DNA of 64,000 nt from Phycisphaerales bacterium (GCA_029260295.1 JAJDDN010000008.1:1-64000); one strand, 5' to 3'; shown: positions 45,131-53,665, numbered from the stretch's first letter. Notes: generated by a model not told the origin, from the letters alone. Numbers and translations are program-made.

Positions 45131-45439
45131 ATGAGCAATGGACGAATCAGAATTCGGATGGAAGCATACGACCATATCGCCCTTGATGCATCGGCACGCG
45201 AGATCGTAGATCACGCGAAGCGGACCAATGCAAAGGTGAAAGGTCCCGTACCACTACCGACACGCATCGAACGATACACCGTTCTGCGTGGCCCGTTTGT
45301 TGACAAAAAGTCACGCGAGCAGTTCGAGATTCGCACACACAAGCGCATCATCGATATCCACGAACCAAACGCACGCACAGTCGAAGCACTCAACCGCCTC
45401 GTCGTCCCTGCGGGCGTCTTTGTGAAGATCAAGGCATAA
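45131..45439 (+). CDS. rpsJ: 30S ribosomal protein S10
   Basis: 102 residues, the usual uS10 length. It contains [39 protein letters not shown] (in pieces), [11 protein letters not shown] and LPAG-like [11 protein letters not shown]. It sits in the 30S head and also joins NusB in antitermination. The ATG at 45131 (MSNGRIRIR) fits the family. It heads the ribosomal cluster but is followed by a terminator-like hairpin. Confidence 0.97.
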   Translation: MSNGRIRIRMEAYDHIALDASAREIVDHAKRTNAKVKGPVPLPTRIERYTVLRGPFVDKKSREQFEIRTHKRIIDIHEPNARTVEALNRLVVPAGVFVKIKA

Positions 45440-45445
45440 CTATTT

Positions 45446-45478
45446 CAGGCCCGCTCCGTGCGGGCCTGTGTTTGTTTT
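45446..45478 (+). terminator. Terminator or attenuator between rpsJ and rplC
   Basis: A perfect 9-bp stem caggcccgc/gcgggcctg (45446-45454, 45460-45468) with loop tccgt is followed by tgtttgtttt. This is a full intrinsic-terminator layout 7 bp after the rpsJ stop, inside what is normally one operon. Confidence 0.85.
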
Positions 45479-45566
45479 AGACTGTATTTAGAGCATTTAA
45501 CAAGACTTCCCCTGTCGAATGACACGAAGCGGTTTCCGCCCGATTGCGGAAATGAAGGAAAACGAA

Positions 45567-46256
45567 ATGACCCACCCAAGTAAAAGTCTCCACCTCGTCG
45601 GCCAAAAACTCGGCATGACCCGTGTTTACAACGAAGCCGGCGTATCTGAGCCTGTAACGATCATTAAGATCGATGCACACACTGTGACCCAGGTCCGTAC
45701 ACCAGAAGTTGATGGCTACAGCGCTGTCCAGCTCGGTACCGGTGACATCCAGGCCCGCAACTCGACCATGCCTTTGATTGGTCATGATGCTAAAGCTGGG
45801 GTTGCTCCTCAGCGGATCCACAACGAGACGCGTCTTGAAGACGGCAAAGAAGGCGAATACGAGATCGGTCAACAGTTTGATGTATCTGCATTCAACGACA
45901 TTAAGTATGTTGATGTCATTGGGGTGTCGAAGGGTAAGGGGTTCCAGGGCGGCATGAAGCGGTGGGGCTTCAAGGGCCAGCTGGCTTCTCACGGTGTTGA
46001 ACGCAAGCACCGGTCGCCCGGTTCGATCGGTGGCCACGCCAATAACGCTGGTGGAACTGGTGGGATCAAAAAAGGCAAGAAAATGTCTGGCCAGCACGGC
46101 AATAAACAGATCACTGTTCGATCACTCGATGTGATCCGTGTTGACGCTGAAAACGGCCTTCTACTGGTCAAGGGGCCGGTTCCAGGTGCCAACAAGGGCT
46201 GGGTCGAAGTACGTCCGGCAACAAGATTGTACAAATCAAAGGCCGCGAAGGCTTGA
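45567..46256 (+). CDS. rplC: 50S ribosomal protein L3
   Basis: 229 residues. GQKLGMTRVYNEAG, then VGVSKGKGFQGGMKRW-like GVSKGKGFQGGMKRWGF, HRSPGSIG and KKGKKMSGQHG are uL3 signatures. It binds 23S rRNA near the peptidyl-transferase centre and starts 50S assembly. AAGGAA precedes the ATG at 45567. It lies downstream of a terminator-like hairpin and upstream of an unusually long spacer. Confidence 0.97.
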   Translation: MTHPSKSLHLVGQKLGMTRVYNEAGVSEPVTIIKIDAHTVTQVRTPEVDGYSAVQLGTGDIQARNSTMPLIGHDAKAGVAPQRIHNETRLEDGKEGEYEIGQQFDVSAFNDIKYVDVIGVSKGKGFQGGMKRWGFKGQLASHGVERKHRSPGSIGGHANNAGGTGGIKKGKKMSGQHGNKQITVRSLDVIRVDAENGLLLVKGPVPGANKGWVEVRPATRLYKSKAAKA

Positions 46257-46528
46257 TTTTGAATGCGAGGGGGTCAATAATCCCCTCCCCATCGAGGATC
46301 ACTAGATTCTCGGTAATGGTTCGGTAAGTCGCCCTTTGGACGAAACTGCCGAGGAAAAACGAGTCATTGAACCCCAGCACTCAACGCTGGGATGCAATGC
46401 CGAGTCGAATCAGAACAATGGACGCTTCATTGAAGTGGCGAAAGCAATATCCAAGGTACTGGTGAGGCATGTGGGCACTCCGATCGGAATCGGAGGGCTG
46501 AACAAAGGCGTTCGACGAGGTAAAGACG
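46257..46528 (+). promoter_or_regulatory. Hairpin-rich spacer between rplC and rplD
   Basis: 272 bp with no convincing gene, where most bacteria have only a few bases. Clear hairpins: gagggg/cccctc (46267-46287), cccagc/gctggg (46373-46391) and ctccgat-cgga-atcggag (46478-46495). None is followed by a T-run. It may be a leader for L4-mediated or other autogenous control, or may hold an internal promoter. Confidence 0.5.
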
Positions 46529-47203
46529 ATGGATGTCCCTGTCTATACAATGAGTGGAAAGTCAGCTGGCAAAATGTCAATTGACGAGATCGCACTCGGC
46601 GAAACAGTAAATGTTGATCTGATCAAGCAAGCGTTTGTGATGTACCACGCCAACAGGCGTCAAGGTTCCGCACGCTCCAAAACCCGCGCAATGGGTGCTT
46701 TGACAGGCAAGAAACTCTATAAGCAAAAAGGTACGGGCAACGCTCGTCACGGCGACAAGAAGGCTCCGATCTTCCGTGGTGGTGGTCATGCCAAAGCCAA
46801 GCGTCGGACCCGCGAGGACTTTCACAAGTCCATGCCGATCAAGATGCGCCGCAAGGCTAATCGCAATACATTGCTTGCCAAACTTATTGACAACGAAGTC
46901 AAGATTATTGATGGGTTGCATTTCGACGCCCCTCGCACCAAGGACTTTATCAAGTTCTTGAGTGATATCGGCATCGATAAGTCAGCCCTGCTCGCTCTCT
47001 CGGCTGATGCTGAGAAGAGCAAGAACGCTCGCATGAGTGCTCGCAATATCGAGGGCGTCGCAATGTGCAAGGCTGACCAGCTCAATACATTCGAAATGCT
47101 CAACAACCGTTATTTGGTGATCGACAAGGCTGATCTTGAAGCGTGGCTCAATGGGCCAAGCTCTCAGACTGGCAAGATCATTAAGAATGAAGAGGTGGCG
47201 TAA
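46529..47203 (+). CDS. rplD: 50S ribosomal protein L4
   Basis: 224 residues. VMYHANRRQGSARSKTRAM and KQKGTGNARHGDKKAPIFRGGG are uL4 hallmarks, including the extended loop that lines the exit tunnel. The segment after the loop (HAKAKRRTREDFHKS) differs from the usual FGP-x-PR form. In proteobacteria L4 also represses its own operon. Its stop overlaps the rplW start (TAATG). Confidence 0.96.
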   Translation: MDVPVYTMSGKSAGKMSIDEIALGETVNVDLIKQAFVMYHANRRQGSARSKTRAMGALTGKKLYKQKGTGNARHGDKKAPIFRGGGHAKAKRRTREDFHKSMPIKMRRKANRNTLLAKLIDNEVKIIDGLHFDAPRTKDFIKFLSDIGIDKSALLALSADAEKSKNARMSARNIEGVAMCKADQLNTFEMLNNRYLVIDKADLEAWLNGPSSQTGKIIKNEEVA

Positions 47204-47484
47204 TGCTTGAAGCTCACTACATCCTTCGTAAGCCTTTGTTGACCGAGAAAACCACCCAGAGCATGGAAGAAGCGAATGTCTATGCCTTCGAGGTTGACCG
47301 TCGGGCAACCAAGGATGACATCAAAGCGGCCGTTGAGTCGGCGTATGGTGTCAAGGTCGTGAAGATCAATACCCAGGTCCGCAAGGGCGGGGCTCGTCGC
47401 TTCAAGTACGGCAGCGTTGCTGAATCGTCTTGGAAGCGTGCTATGGTCCGGATTGCTGAAGGAGACGCCATCGAACTCTTCTGA
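47203..47484 (+). CDS. rplW: 50S ribosomal protein L23
   Basis: 93 residues, normal length. LRKPLLTEKTTQSMEEANVY and the beta strand FEVDRRATKDDIKAAVE match uL23. It lies at the tunnel exit and docks trigger factor and SRP. Translationally coupled to rplD by a 1-bp overlap. Confidence 0.95.
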   Translation: MLEAHYILRKPLLTEKTTQSMEEANVYAFEVDRRATKDDIKAAVESAYGVKVVKINTQVRKGGARRFKYGSVAESSWKRAMVRIAEGDAIELF

Positions 47485-47512
47485 GTTTGAGGCGTGAAAG
47501 GAACCCTGCATT

Positions 47513-48370
47513 ATGGCTATTCGAATCTATAAACCAACCAGTGCTGGCCGGCGTAACGCTTCGGTCAACATGAATGAAGCGCTTACCAAGAAGAAGCCTG
47601 AAAAGAGCTTGCTTAAGCCGCTGAATAAAAAGGGTGGTCGCAACCACCATGGCAAGATCACTGTTCGTGGTCGTGGTGGGGGTGCCAAGCGCATGTACCG
47701 CCAGATCGACTTCGTTCGTCGTGACCGTGATGGGATTGTCGGCACAGTTTTGGGAATCGAGTACGATCCAAACCGTTCATGCCACATCGCATTGATTGAG
47801 TACGCCGATGGTGTTAAGCGATACATTCTTGCTCCTAACGGGCTCACCGATGGTGACACTGTTGAGAGTGCGACCGGCGAGGCAATCGAGCCAACTGTCG
47901 GTGCTTGTATGCAGCTCAAGCATGTTCCATCTGGCATGAATGTCCACTGTGTGGAGCTTCGTGCTGGCGGTGGCGGCAAGCTTTGCCGTAGTGCTGGGAT
48001 GTACGCCCGTTTGACCAATAAAGATGACAAGTACGCGACATTGGTGATGCCATCTGGCGAGACCCGTCGTGTCACAGTCGAGTGCCGAGCAACGATTGGG
48101 AATGTCGGCAACTCTGATCATCAGCAGCGTCGGCTGGGCAAGGCGGGTCTTTCCCGTCACCTCGGGCGTCGTCCTAAGACCCGTGGTGTGGCGATGTCGC
48201 ACCACGCTCACCCCCTTGGTGGTGGTGACGGTCGGAGTAAGGGTGGTCGTGCTCCTATGAGTAAGTCCGGTACTCTTTCAAAGGGTGGCGGTACTCGTAA
48301 TCGTAAGAAGCCATCACAGGATCTCATCATCCGTCGTCGCAAGAGCAAACGCTACGGGCAGCTTAAGTAA
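47513..48370 (+). CDS. rplB: 50S ribosomal protein L2
   Basis: 285 residues. GRNHHGKITVRGRGGGAKR, then RSAGMYARLTNKDDKYATL and GVAMSHHAHPLGGGDGRSKG are classical uL2 signatures, the last including the functionally important His near the peptidyl-transferase centre. The length matches the family. SD GAAAGGA precedes the ATG. Confidence 0.97.
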   Translation: MAIRIYKPTSAGRRNASVNMNEALTKKKPEKSLLKPLNKKGGRNHHGKITVRGRGGGAKRMYRQIDFVRRDRDGIVGTVLGIEYDPNRSCHIALIEYADGVKRYILAPNGLTDGDTVESATGEAIEPTVGACMQLKHVPSGMNVHCVELRAGGGGKLCRSAGMYARLTNKDDKYATLVMPSGETRRVTVECRATIGNVGNSDHQQRRLGKAGLSRHLGRRPKTRGVAMSHHAHPLGGGDGRSKGGRAPMSKSGTLSKGGGTRNRKKPSQDLIIRRRKSKRYGQLK

Positions 48371-48388
48371 GCCCGAGAGGAACTGACT

Positions 48389-48670
48389 ATGTCTAGAAGT
48401 CTTAAAAAAGGCCCATATGTCGACGAGAAGCTCTTCCTCAAGGTAGAGAAGATGGCGGCATCCGGTGCTAAGAAGCCAATCAAGACCTGGGCCCGTGCAT
48501 GCACGGTGGTTCCCGAGTTCATCGGGCACACTTTCCAGATTCATAACGGGCGAGCCTTCCCTGAGGTGTTCATCACCGAAGATATGGTTGGTCATAAGCT
48601 TGGCGAGTTCGCAAATACCCGTACCTTCCGTGGACACACGAACAAGAAGGAAGGCCTCAAGTCCCGCTAA
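48389..48670 (+). CDS. rpsS: 30S ribosomal protein S19
   Basis: 93 residues beginning [15 protein letters not shown], with [19 protein letters not shown] and [10 protein letters not shown], all uS19 signatures. It sits in the 30S head with S13. Located between rplB and rplV, the standard place. Confidence 0.97.
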   Translation: MSRSLKKGPYVDEKLFLKVEKMAASGAKKPIKTWARACTVVPEFIGHTFQIHNGRAFPEVFITEDMVGHKLGEFANTRTFRGHTNKKEGLKSR

Positions 48671-48693
48671 CGCGGTGAACCAGGGATTAATCT

Positions 48694-49239
48694 ATGAAAC
48701 TTAGATCAAACGAACTAAATAAACGAGCGGAACAGGTTGGTGTGAGCGTTGAACAGCTTACTGCCGCTGTGACCCGTGAAGATCGCAACGATAAGGCGGC
48801 AACTTCCGCTGTCAAGAACTGGATGGCCGGTCGTGATCAACCACGCTGCCGCAAGGTTGACATCGAAGCGCTCGCAACAGCCGTTGGGTGTTTGCCCAAA
48901 GATATATCGAAGTTCACTTCGCAGGTCCGCAATCATCGCGGTAGTCAGAAGAAGGCCAAGCTTGTAGTGGACATGATCCGCGGCAAGAACCTCGAAGAAG
49001 CAACTCAGATGCTGGCATTCTCGACCAAGCGTGCTTCGGTCAACATCGGCAAGGCACTTATGGCCGCATCATCGGATGCCGAGCAACTCGGTGCAGATAT
49101 GTCTGAGTTGTTTGTATGTGAAGCAACGGTCGATCGTTCGACTCACATCAAACGGTTCCGTCCGAAGGATCGTGGTCGGGCACATCCAATCCTCAAACGC
49201 ACAAGCCACATTACTGTGTCAGTTCAGGAGCGTAGCTAA
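48694..49239 (+). CDS. rplV: 50S ribosomal protein L22 with N-terminal HTH-like domain
   Basis: 181 residues against about 110 for usual uL22. Residues 74-181 are a full L22: VRNHRGSQKKAKLVVDMIRG, KALMAASSDAEQ and GRAHPILKRTSHITV. Residues 1-73 read as an XRE/Cro-type helix-turn-helix: VEQLTAAV, then SAVKNWMAGRDQP and DIEALATAVGCLPKDI. There is no Met between residue 44 and the L22 core, so at least part of the extension must be translated. AGGGA before 48694 supports the full length. Its stop overlaps rpsC (TAATG). Confidence 0.93.
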   Translation: MKLRSNELNKRAEQVGVSVEQLTAAVTREDRNDKAATSAVKNWMAGRDQPRCRKVDIEALATAVGCLPKDISKFTSQVRNHRGSQKKAKLVVDMIRGKNLEEATQMLAFSTKRASVNIGKALMAASSDAEQLGADMSELFVCEATVDRSTHIKRFRPKDRGRAHPILKRTSHITVSVQERS

Positions 49240-49940
49240 TGGGTCAGAAAAGCCATCCATTCGGACTTAGACTCGGGATCACCGAAGCTCACCGCTCACG
49301 CTGGTACGCTCCGAAAGCTCTCTATGGCGAACTGCTCGTCGAAGATGAGAAGATTCGGATCTACCTCGATAAGCGTCTCAATAAGACCCCGCCGAGCGCG
49401 TCGGTTTCAGACATTCATATCGAGCGTACCCGTGAAGAGCTCAAAATCATCGTTCGGACCGCGCGTCCCGGCATCGTGATCGGTCCTAAGGGATCAGAGA
49501 TCGACCGGATGACCGAAGAGCTCCGCTACATGACGGGCCGCAAGGTTGCGATCACGGTCGTCGAGATCCGTGAGCCTGACCTTGACGCACAGCTTGTCGG
49601 TGACGGCATTGCTGAACAACTCAAGAAGCGTATGGGTTTCCGACGCGTTCTTAAGATGCGTGCCGAGGCTGTGATGGCCGCCGGTGCTCAGGGTGTGAAG
49701 ATTCAAGTTTCGGGCCGCCTGGGTGGTGCTGAGATGAGTCGTCGTTTGGATGTTCGTTTGGGTTCGTTGCCATTGTCAACGCTCCAGGCCAATATCAACT
49801 ATGGGTTCTCTGAGAGCCATACGACATACGGTGTTCTTGGTGTGAAGGTATGGATCTACAAGGGTCTGTACACGACTGCCGAGGAAGAAAATCAATCAAA
49901 CGCTGCCGGTGCTCGCGCCCGTGCACGCGGTCGTCGCTAA
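49239..49940 (+). CDS. rpsC: 30S ribosomal protein S3
   Basis: 233 residues. MGQKSHPFGLRLGI opens uS3. The KH domain has RPGIVIGPKGSEIDRMTEEL, and VKIQVSGRLGGAEMSR with GVLGVKVWIYKG complete the C-terminal domain. It forms part of the mRNA entry tunnel. Coupled to rplV by a 1-bp overlap. It ends in a basic Arg/Ala tail. Confidence 0.97.
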   Translation: MGQKSHPFGLRLGITEAHRSRWYAPKALYGELLVEDEKIRIYLDKRLNKTPPSASVSDIHIERTREELKIIVRTARPGIVIGPKGSEIDRMTEELRYMTGRKVAITVVEIREPDLDAQLVGDGIAEQLKKRMGFRRVLKMRAEAVMAAGAQGVKIQVSGRLGGAEMSRRLDVRLGSLPLSTLQANINYGFSESHTTYGVLGVKVWIYKGLYTTAEEENQSNAAGARARARGRR

Positions 49941-49972
49941 AGAAGCGGTTTATTTGAAAGAAGGATTAGGAT

Positions 49973-50398
49973 ATGCCTCCTTATAAAATACCAAAGCGTG
50001 TCAAGCACCGCAAAGAGTTCCGTAGAGGCCGTGATCGCAAAGCGACCAAGGGCAACTATGTGGCATTCGGTGAGTTCGGTCTTCAGGCACTCGAGGGCTG
50101 CTGGCTCAAGAGTAACTGTATAGAAGCCGGGCGTGTGACATGTCAGCACTTCCTCAAGCGTGAGGGCAAGCTGTTCATCCGTGTGTTCCCCGACAAGCCG
50201 ATTTCCAAGAAGCCGCTCGAAACCCGCATGGGTAAGGGCAAGGCGGATGTCGATTACTGGGCCGCACGGGTCAAACCTGGCACGATTCTGTACGAGTTGG
50301 CCGGTGTGAGCGAGGTCCGCGCACGCGGGGCGTTCTTCCGGGTCGCAATGAAAATGCCGGTCAAGTGCCGGATGGTCCACCGCCGGATCGAGGCATAA
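49973..50398 (+). CDS. rplP: 50S ribosomal protein L16
   Basis: 141 residues. [47 protein letters not shown] and [21 protein letters not shown] (in pieces) are uL16 signatures. It contacts tRNA at the A site. The N terminus differs slightly from the usual MLMPKRxKYRK. AGAAGGA lies upstream of the ATG. Confidence 0.96.
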   Translation: MPPYKIPKRVKHRKEFRRGRDRKATKGNYVAFGEFGLQALEGCWLKSNCIEAGRVTCQHFLKREGKLFIRVFPDKPISKKPLETRMGKGKADVDYWAARVKPGTILYELAGVSEVRARGAFFRVAMKMPVKCRMVHRRIEA

Positions 50399-50406
50399 GG
50401 GGCTTT

Positions 50407-50607
50407 ATGATGATTGGTGCAGAAGTACGAGCGTTAAAAGATGAAGAGATCACTGTTGAGCTCACCCGGCTGCGTAGTTCGCTGCTGGCTATGAAGAGCA
50501 AGAGTGTGACCGAGAAGATAGAAGACACCACGCAGTTCGGGAAGACCCGCCGGGACATCGCCCGGCTCCTGACCGAACAAACCGCGCGGAACAACACAGA
50601 TTCCTGA
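50407..50607 (+). CDS. rpmC: 50S ribosomal protein L29
   Basis: 66 residues of mostly helix: VRALKDEEITVELTRLRSSL and KTRRDIARLLTEQ fit uL29, which lies near the tunnel exit. Two consecutive ATG codons make 50407 or 50410 possible. Located between rplP and rpsQ as usual. Confidence 0.9.
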   Translation: MMIGAEVRALKDEEITVELTRLRSSLLAMKSKSVTEKIEDTTQFGKTRRDIARLLTEQTARNNTDS

Positions 50608-50615
50608 GGATGACC

Positions 50616-50876
50616 ATGAGCGATACCCAAGTCAAAGGTGCAAAGATTGGCGTAGTGGAAACCGACGGCCGGGATAAGTCCCGCAAGGTCGCGATCCGTT
50701 ACAAGGTCCCACACCCAAAGTATGGCAAGTTTGTGAGCAAGCGCACAGTGCTGCATGTTCATGATGAAAACAATGAATCGCATAAAGGCGATGTGGTCGA
50801 GATTGTGCAATGTAGCCCGATTTCGAAGACTAAAAGCTGGACACTCTCGAAGATTATCGAGAAACGCAGCATTTGA
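50616..50876 (+). CDS. rpsQ: 30S ribosomal protein S17
   Basis: 86 residues with the OB fold of uS17: GVVETDGRDKSRKVAIRY, HPKYGKFVSKRTVLHVHDE and GDVVEIVQCSPISKTKSW. It binds 16S rRNA helices early in 30S assembly. TGAGGA 5 nt before the second ATG favours 50616 over 50610. Confidence 0.94.
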   Translation: MSDTQVKGAKIGVVETDGRDKSRKVAIRYKVPHPKYGKFVSKRTVLHVHDENNESHKGDVVEIVQCSPISKTKSWTLSKIIEKRSI

Positions 50877-50928
50877 CAGCAACACCCCGATGGCAGTACG
50901 CCACGGTTAGGAATGAAGGCAGGGCGAC

Positions 50929-51315
50929 ATGCTCCAGCAAGAATCCAGATGTGTAGTAGCGGATAACTCCGGCGCCAAGATCGCCTATGTTATCCGTGTA
51001 TACGGCGGATCGACTCGTCGCGACGGGCAAACCCGTAAGCAGGCGTATGTCGGCGATAAGGTTCTGATCAGTGTCAAAAAGGCATTGCCAGGTTCTGAAG
51101 TCAAGACCGGTGAGAAGTACAAGGCTGTCCTTGTTCGGACCGCTAAGTCAACACGCCGTAAAGATGGCTCATATGTGAAGTTTGATTCGACCGCGGTCGT
51201 CCTCATCAACGACGATGGCAACCCAAAGGGCACACGCATCTTTGGCCCTGTCGCCCGCGAGCTTCGCGAACGCAACTATATGAAAATTGTCTCTCTTGCT
51301 CCGGAGGTGGTGTGA
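50929..51315 (+). CDS. rplN: 50S ribosomal protein L14
   Basis: 128 residues. [29 protein letters not shown] and the C-terminal [23 protein letters not shown] (in pieces) are uL14. It forms an intersubunit bridge and the binding site for RsfS. It overlaps rplX by 1 bp (TGATG). Confidence 0.97.
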   Translation: MLQQESRCVVADNSGAKIAYVIRVYGGSTRRDGQTRKQAYVGDKVLISVKKALPGSEVKTGEKYKAVLVRTAKSTRRKDGSYVKFDSTAVVLINDDGNPKGTRIFGPVARELRERNYMKIVSLAPEVV

Positions 51316-51647
51316 TGCCAAGACATGTACGCAAAGGCGATCAGGTAATAGTCACCTCGGGCGACCATAAAGGACAGACCGGCGAGATCCTCGAGATTCT
51401 CGTCAAGTCCGACAAGGTCCTCGTCAAGGGTGTTAATGTTAAGGTTCGGCATGTCCGTCCGACACAGGCCAGCCCAAAGGGCGGGATCGTGTCCAAAGAG
51501 ATGCCGATGCATATTTCAAATGTCAGCCCGGTAGTAGATGGCAAGGCCACCCGCGTCCGGTTTGAGACCCAAAAAGATGGTTCGAAGAATCGCGTAGCGG
51601 TTCGTGGCGGTAAGTCACTCGGACAGGTCAGCGGGCCAAAGTCGTAA
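51315..51647 (+). CDS. rplX: 50S ribosomal protein L24
   Basis: 110 residues. The KOW motif is KGDQVIVTSGDHKGQTGEIL, with VNVKVRHVRPTQASPKGGI following. uL24 initiates 50S assembly. The start at 51315 overlaps the rplN stop. Confidence 0.96.
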   Translation: MPRHVRKGDQVIVTSGDHKGQTGEILEILVKSDKVLVKGVNVKVRHVRPTQASPKGGIVSKEMPMHISNVSPVVDGKATRVRFETQKDGSKNRVAVRGGKSLGQVSGPKS

Positions 51648-51661
51648 CCAATACACACAGC

Positions 51662-51682
51662 TTCCCTGGATTGTCCAGGGAA
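51662..51682 (+). promoter_or_regulatory. Hairpin in the rplX-rplE gap
   Basis: A perfect 8-bp inverted repeat ttccctgg/ccagggaa with a 5-nt loop and no T-run. Possibly an RNA stability or translation-control element; low certainty. Confidence 0.35.
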
Positions 51683-51700
51683 TCAAATGGCGGATAAGTC

Positions 51701-52324
51701 ATGGCGAAGAAAAAATTTGATCAAGAAACACTCGACGCGGCAGCCCAGCCAAATGCGCCAAGGCTCCAGTCGATGTTCAATGACACCGTGCGTTCTAAAG
51801 TGACCGAAGAGTTCGGGATTAAGAACAACATGGCGATGCCCAAACTCGAGAAAATCACACTCAATGTGAATATCGGCCGGCATCTCGATGGCACCAAGGT
51901 CCCGAACAATGTGCGTGAATCTGTGCTCCACACGCTGACGACCATCACCGGTCAGAAGCCTATGAAGATCGCAGCGAAGAAATCTGTTTCGAACTTTAAG
52001 GTTCGTGAAGGATACGAGACTGCATTTAAGGTCACGCTCCGTCGCGATCATATGTGGCATTTCCTTGATCGGTTGATCAACATTGCAGCGCCTCGTGTCA
52101 AGGATTTCCGTGGATTGAATGATAAATCATTTGACCGTCAAGGAAGTTACTCGATGGGCCTGACTGAGCAGGGTGTATTCCCCGAGATCAACATGGCCGA
52201 ACAGAACTTTACACATGGCATGAACATCAACTTCTCCTTCAGCAAATCGGATCCCAAGCTGAGCCGATTCGTGCTCGCCGAGCTCGGGATGCCGTTCCAG
52301 AAGCCAGAAGAAAAGAAGAAGTGA
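51701..52324 (+). CDS. rplE: 50S ribosomal protein L5
   Basis: 207 residues, about 25 longer than E. coli L5 because of an N-terminal extension (EETLDAAAQPNAPRL-like) and a basic tail. KITLNVNIGR, ITGQKPMKIAAKKSVSNFK and RDFRGL-like KDFRGLNDKSFD match uL5. It binds 5S rRNA in the central protuberance. Confidence 0.96.
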   Translation: MAKKKFDQETLDAAAQPNAPRLQSMFNDTVRSKVTEEFGIKNNMAMPKLEKITLNVNIGRHLDGTKVPNNVRESVLHTLTTITGQKPMKIAAKKSVSNFKVREGYETAFKVTLRRDHMWHFLDRLINIAAPRVKDFRGLNDKSFDRQGSYSMGLTEQGVFPEINMAEQNFTHGMNINFSFSKSDPKLSRFVLAELGMPFQKPEEKKK

Positions 52325-52339
52325 GAGAGGATCTAACCA

Positions 52340-52525
52340 ATGGCTCGTAAATGTCAAATCGCCAAAAGTAACCGGACTCCAAAGTACCCAACACGCCATG
52401 TGCGTCGGTGCGAACTTACCGGGCGTGCCCGGGGCGTATACCGCAAGTTCCGCATCTCCCGCATCATGCTCCGCAAGCTTGCTCTTGAAGGCAAGATCCC
52501 AGGAATGCGTAAGGCCAGTTGGTAA
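52340..52525 (+). CDS. rpsN: 30S ribosomal protein S14, short form with lost zinc site
   Basis: 61 residues, the length of zinc-type uS14. The four zinc cysteines of that type (24, 27, 40 and 43) read Cys24, Thr27, Ser40 and Met43 here, in [11 protein letters not shown] and [14 protein letters not shown]. Only one ligand remains, so zinc binding is improbable. The rest, including [11 protein letters not shown], is well conserved, so the protein is presumably functional. It lies at the usual rplE-rpsH position. Confidence 0.95.
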   Translation: MARKCQIAKSNRTPKYPTRHVRRCELTGRARGVYRKFRISRIMLRKLALEGKIPGMRKASW

Positions 52526-52608
52526 GAAATAGCCTGTATTGGGCATACGAAAGAACTACTGCGATGGTGCCGAGGCATCATGAGCAATGGAAGTAAAGGT
52601 AGAATACG

Positions 52609-53007
52609 ATGACGATCAGTGATCCAGTCGCAGACATGTTGACCCGAATCCGCAACGCGACACGAAACCGTGCCAAGAGTGTGGTGTGCCTGAACAACAA
52701 AGTATGTCAGGGTGTTGCCGGTGTTTTGAAAACCGAAGGCTACATTAATGACTACGAAGTTGTTTCGGACAACAAGCAGGGCACCATCCACATCGATCTC
52801 AAGTATGGCCCCCGCGGCGAGGTACTGATCCATGAGATTAAACGGATGAGCAAGCCAGGCTGCCGCGTGTATCGCCCGACTGATAAGATCCCCGCTCCAA
52901 TGCAGGGTCTTGGCATCACAATCGTTTCGACAAGCAGCGGGGTCCTCTCGGATCGTGTTTGCCGCGAAAAAAATGTTGGTGGCGAACTGCTTTGCGTAGT
53001 TTGCTGA
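52609..53007 (+). CDS. rpsH: 30S ribosomal protein S8
   Basis: 132 residues. ISDPVADMLTRIRNA, GYINDYEV and GLGITIVSTSSGVLSDRVC with VGGELLCVVC are uS8 signatures. It binds the central domain of 16S rRNA and, in many bacteria, the spc mRNA for autogenous control. Confidence 0.97.
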   Translation: MTISDPVADMLTRIRNATRNRAKSVVCLNNKVCQGVAGVLKTEGYINDYEVVSDNKQGTIHIDLKYGPRGEVLIHEIKRMSKPGCRVYRPTDKIPAPMQGLGITIVSTSSGVLSDRVCREKNVGGELLCVVC

Positions 53008-53110
53008 TTTGAATATTGAATAGTTGACTCAAGACGATATAGATAGTACAGCTGGACTCCCCGGTTCCAAGAAATAACCGGATGACGACGACAGCTCGAA
53101 AGGAAGAATA

Positions 53111-53665
53111 ATGTCAAGGCTCGGTAAAAAACCAGTTCAAGTCCCCGCCGGGGTCAAGGTGAACATCACCGGACAGAACATCTCGATCGAGGGCCCTAAG
53201 GGGTCGTTGGACTTTGAGTTCCGTTCAGAGGTTGAAGTATCACATGACGAGGGTGGTAAGGTTATCAATGTGACCGTCTCTGATGAGTTGATTGCTGATA
53301 GCCGTGCTAACCGGGCGTACTGGGGCACGACGCGTTCACTCATCGACAACATGGTCGTAGGTGTGACCAAGGGCTACGAGAAGAAGCTCAATATTGTCGG
53401 TGTGGGTTGGACAGGTAATGTAAGCGGCAACACGCTGTCACTCAAGATTGGCTTTGCCAACATCATTGAAATGACAATCCCGGCTGGTTTGACCGTCACT
53501 GCTGAGAAGCAACTTGTTACTGTGACCGGCGCTGATAAACAAGCAGTGGGGCACTTTGCAGCATCGATGCGTGCCAAACGGAAACCTGAGCCATACAACG
53601 GCAAGGGAATCAAGTACCTCGATGAGGTCATCACACGCAAACAGGGTAAGGCATTCGGTAACTAA
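53111..53665 (+). CDS. rplF: 50S ribosomal protein L6
   Basis: 184 residues. MSRLGKKPVQVPAGVKV, GPKGSLDFEF and the C-terminal KRKPEPYNGKGIKYLDEVI (KGIKY) are uL6. It lies near the sarcin-ricin loop and factor-binding site. Normal length. Confidence 0.97.
   Translation: MSRLGKKPVQVPAGVKVNITGQNISIEGPKGSLDFEFRSEVEVSHDEGGKVINVTVSDELIADSRANRAYWGTTRSLIDNMVVGVTKGYEKKLNIVGVGWTGNVSGNTLSLKIGFANIIEMTIPAGLTVTAEKQLVTVTGADKQAVGHFAASMRAKRKPEPYNGKGIKYLDEVITRKQGKAFGN

Noticed and set aside
46336-46584. Small 82-codon frame in the rplC-rplD spacer
   Set aside because: It overlaps rplD in another frame, has no Shine-Dalgarno site, shows no domain character, and crosses two hairpins. The spacer is better read as a leader.
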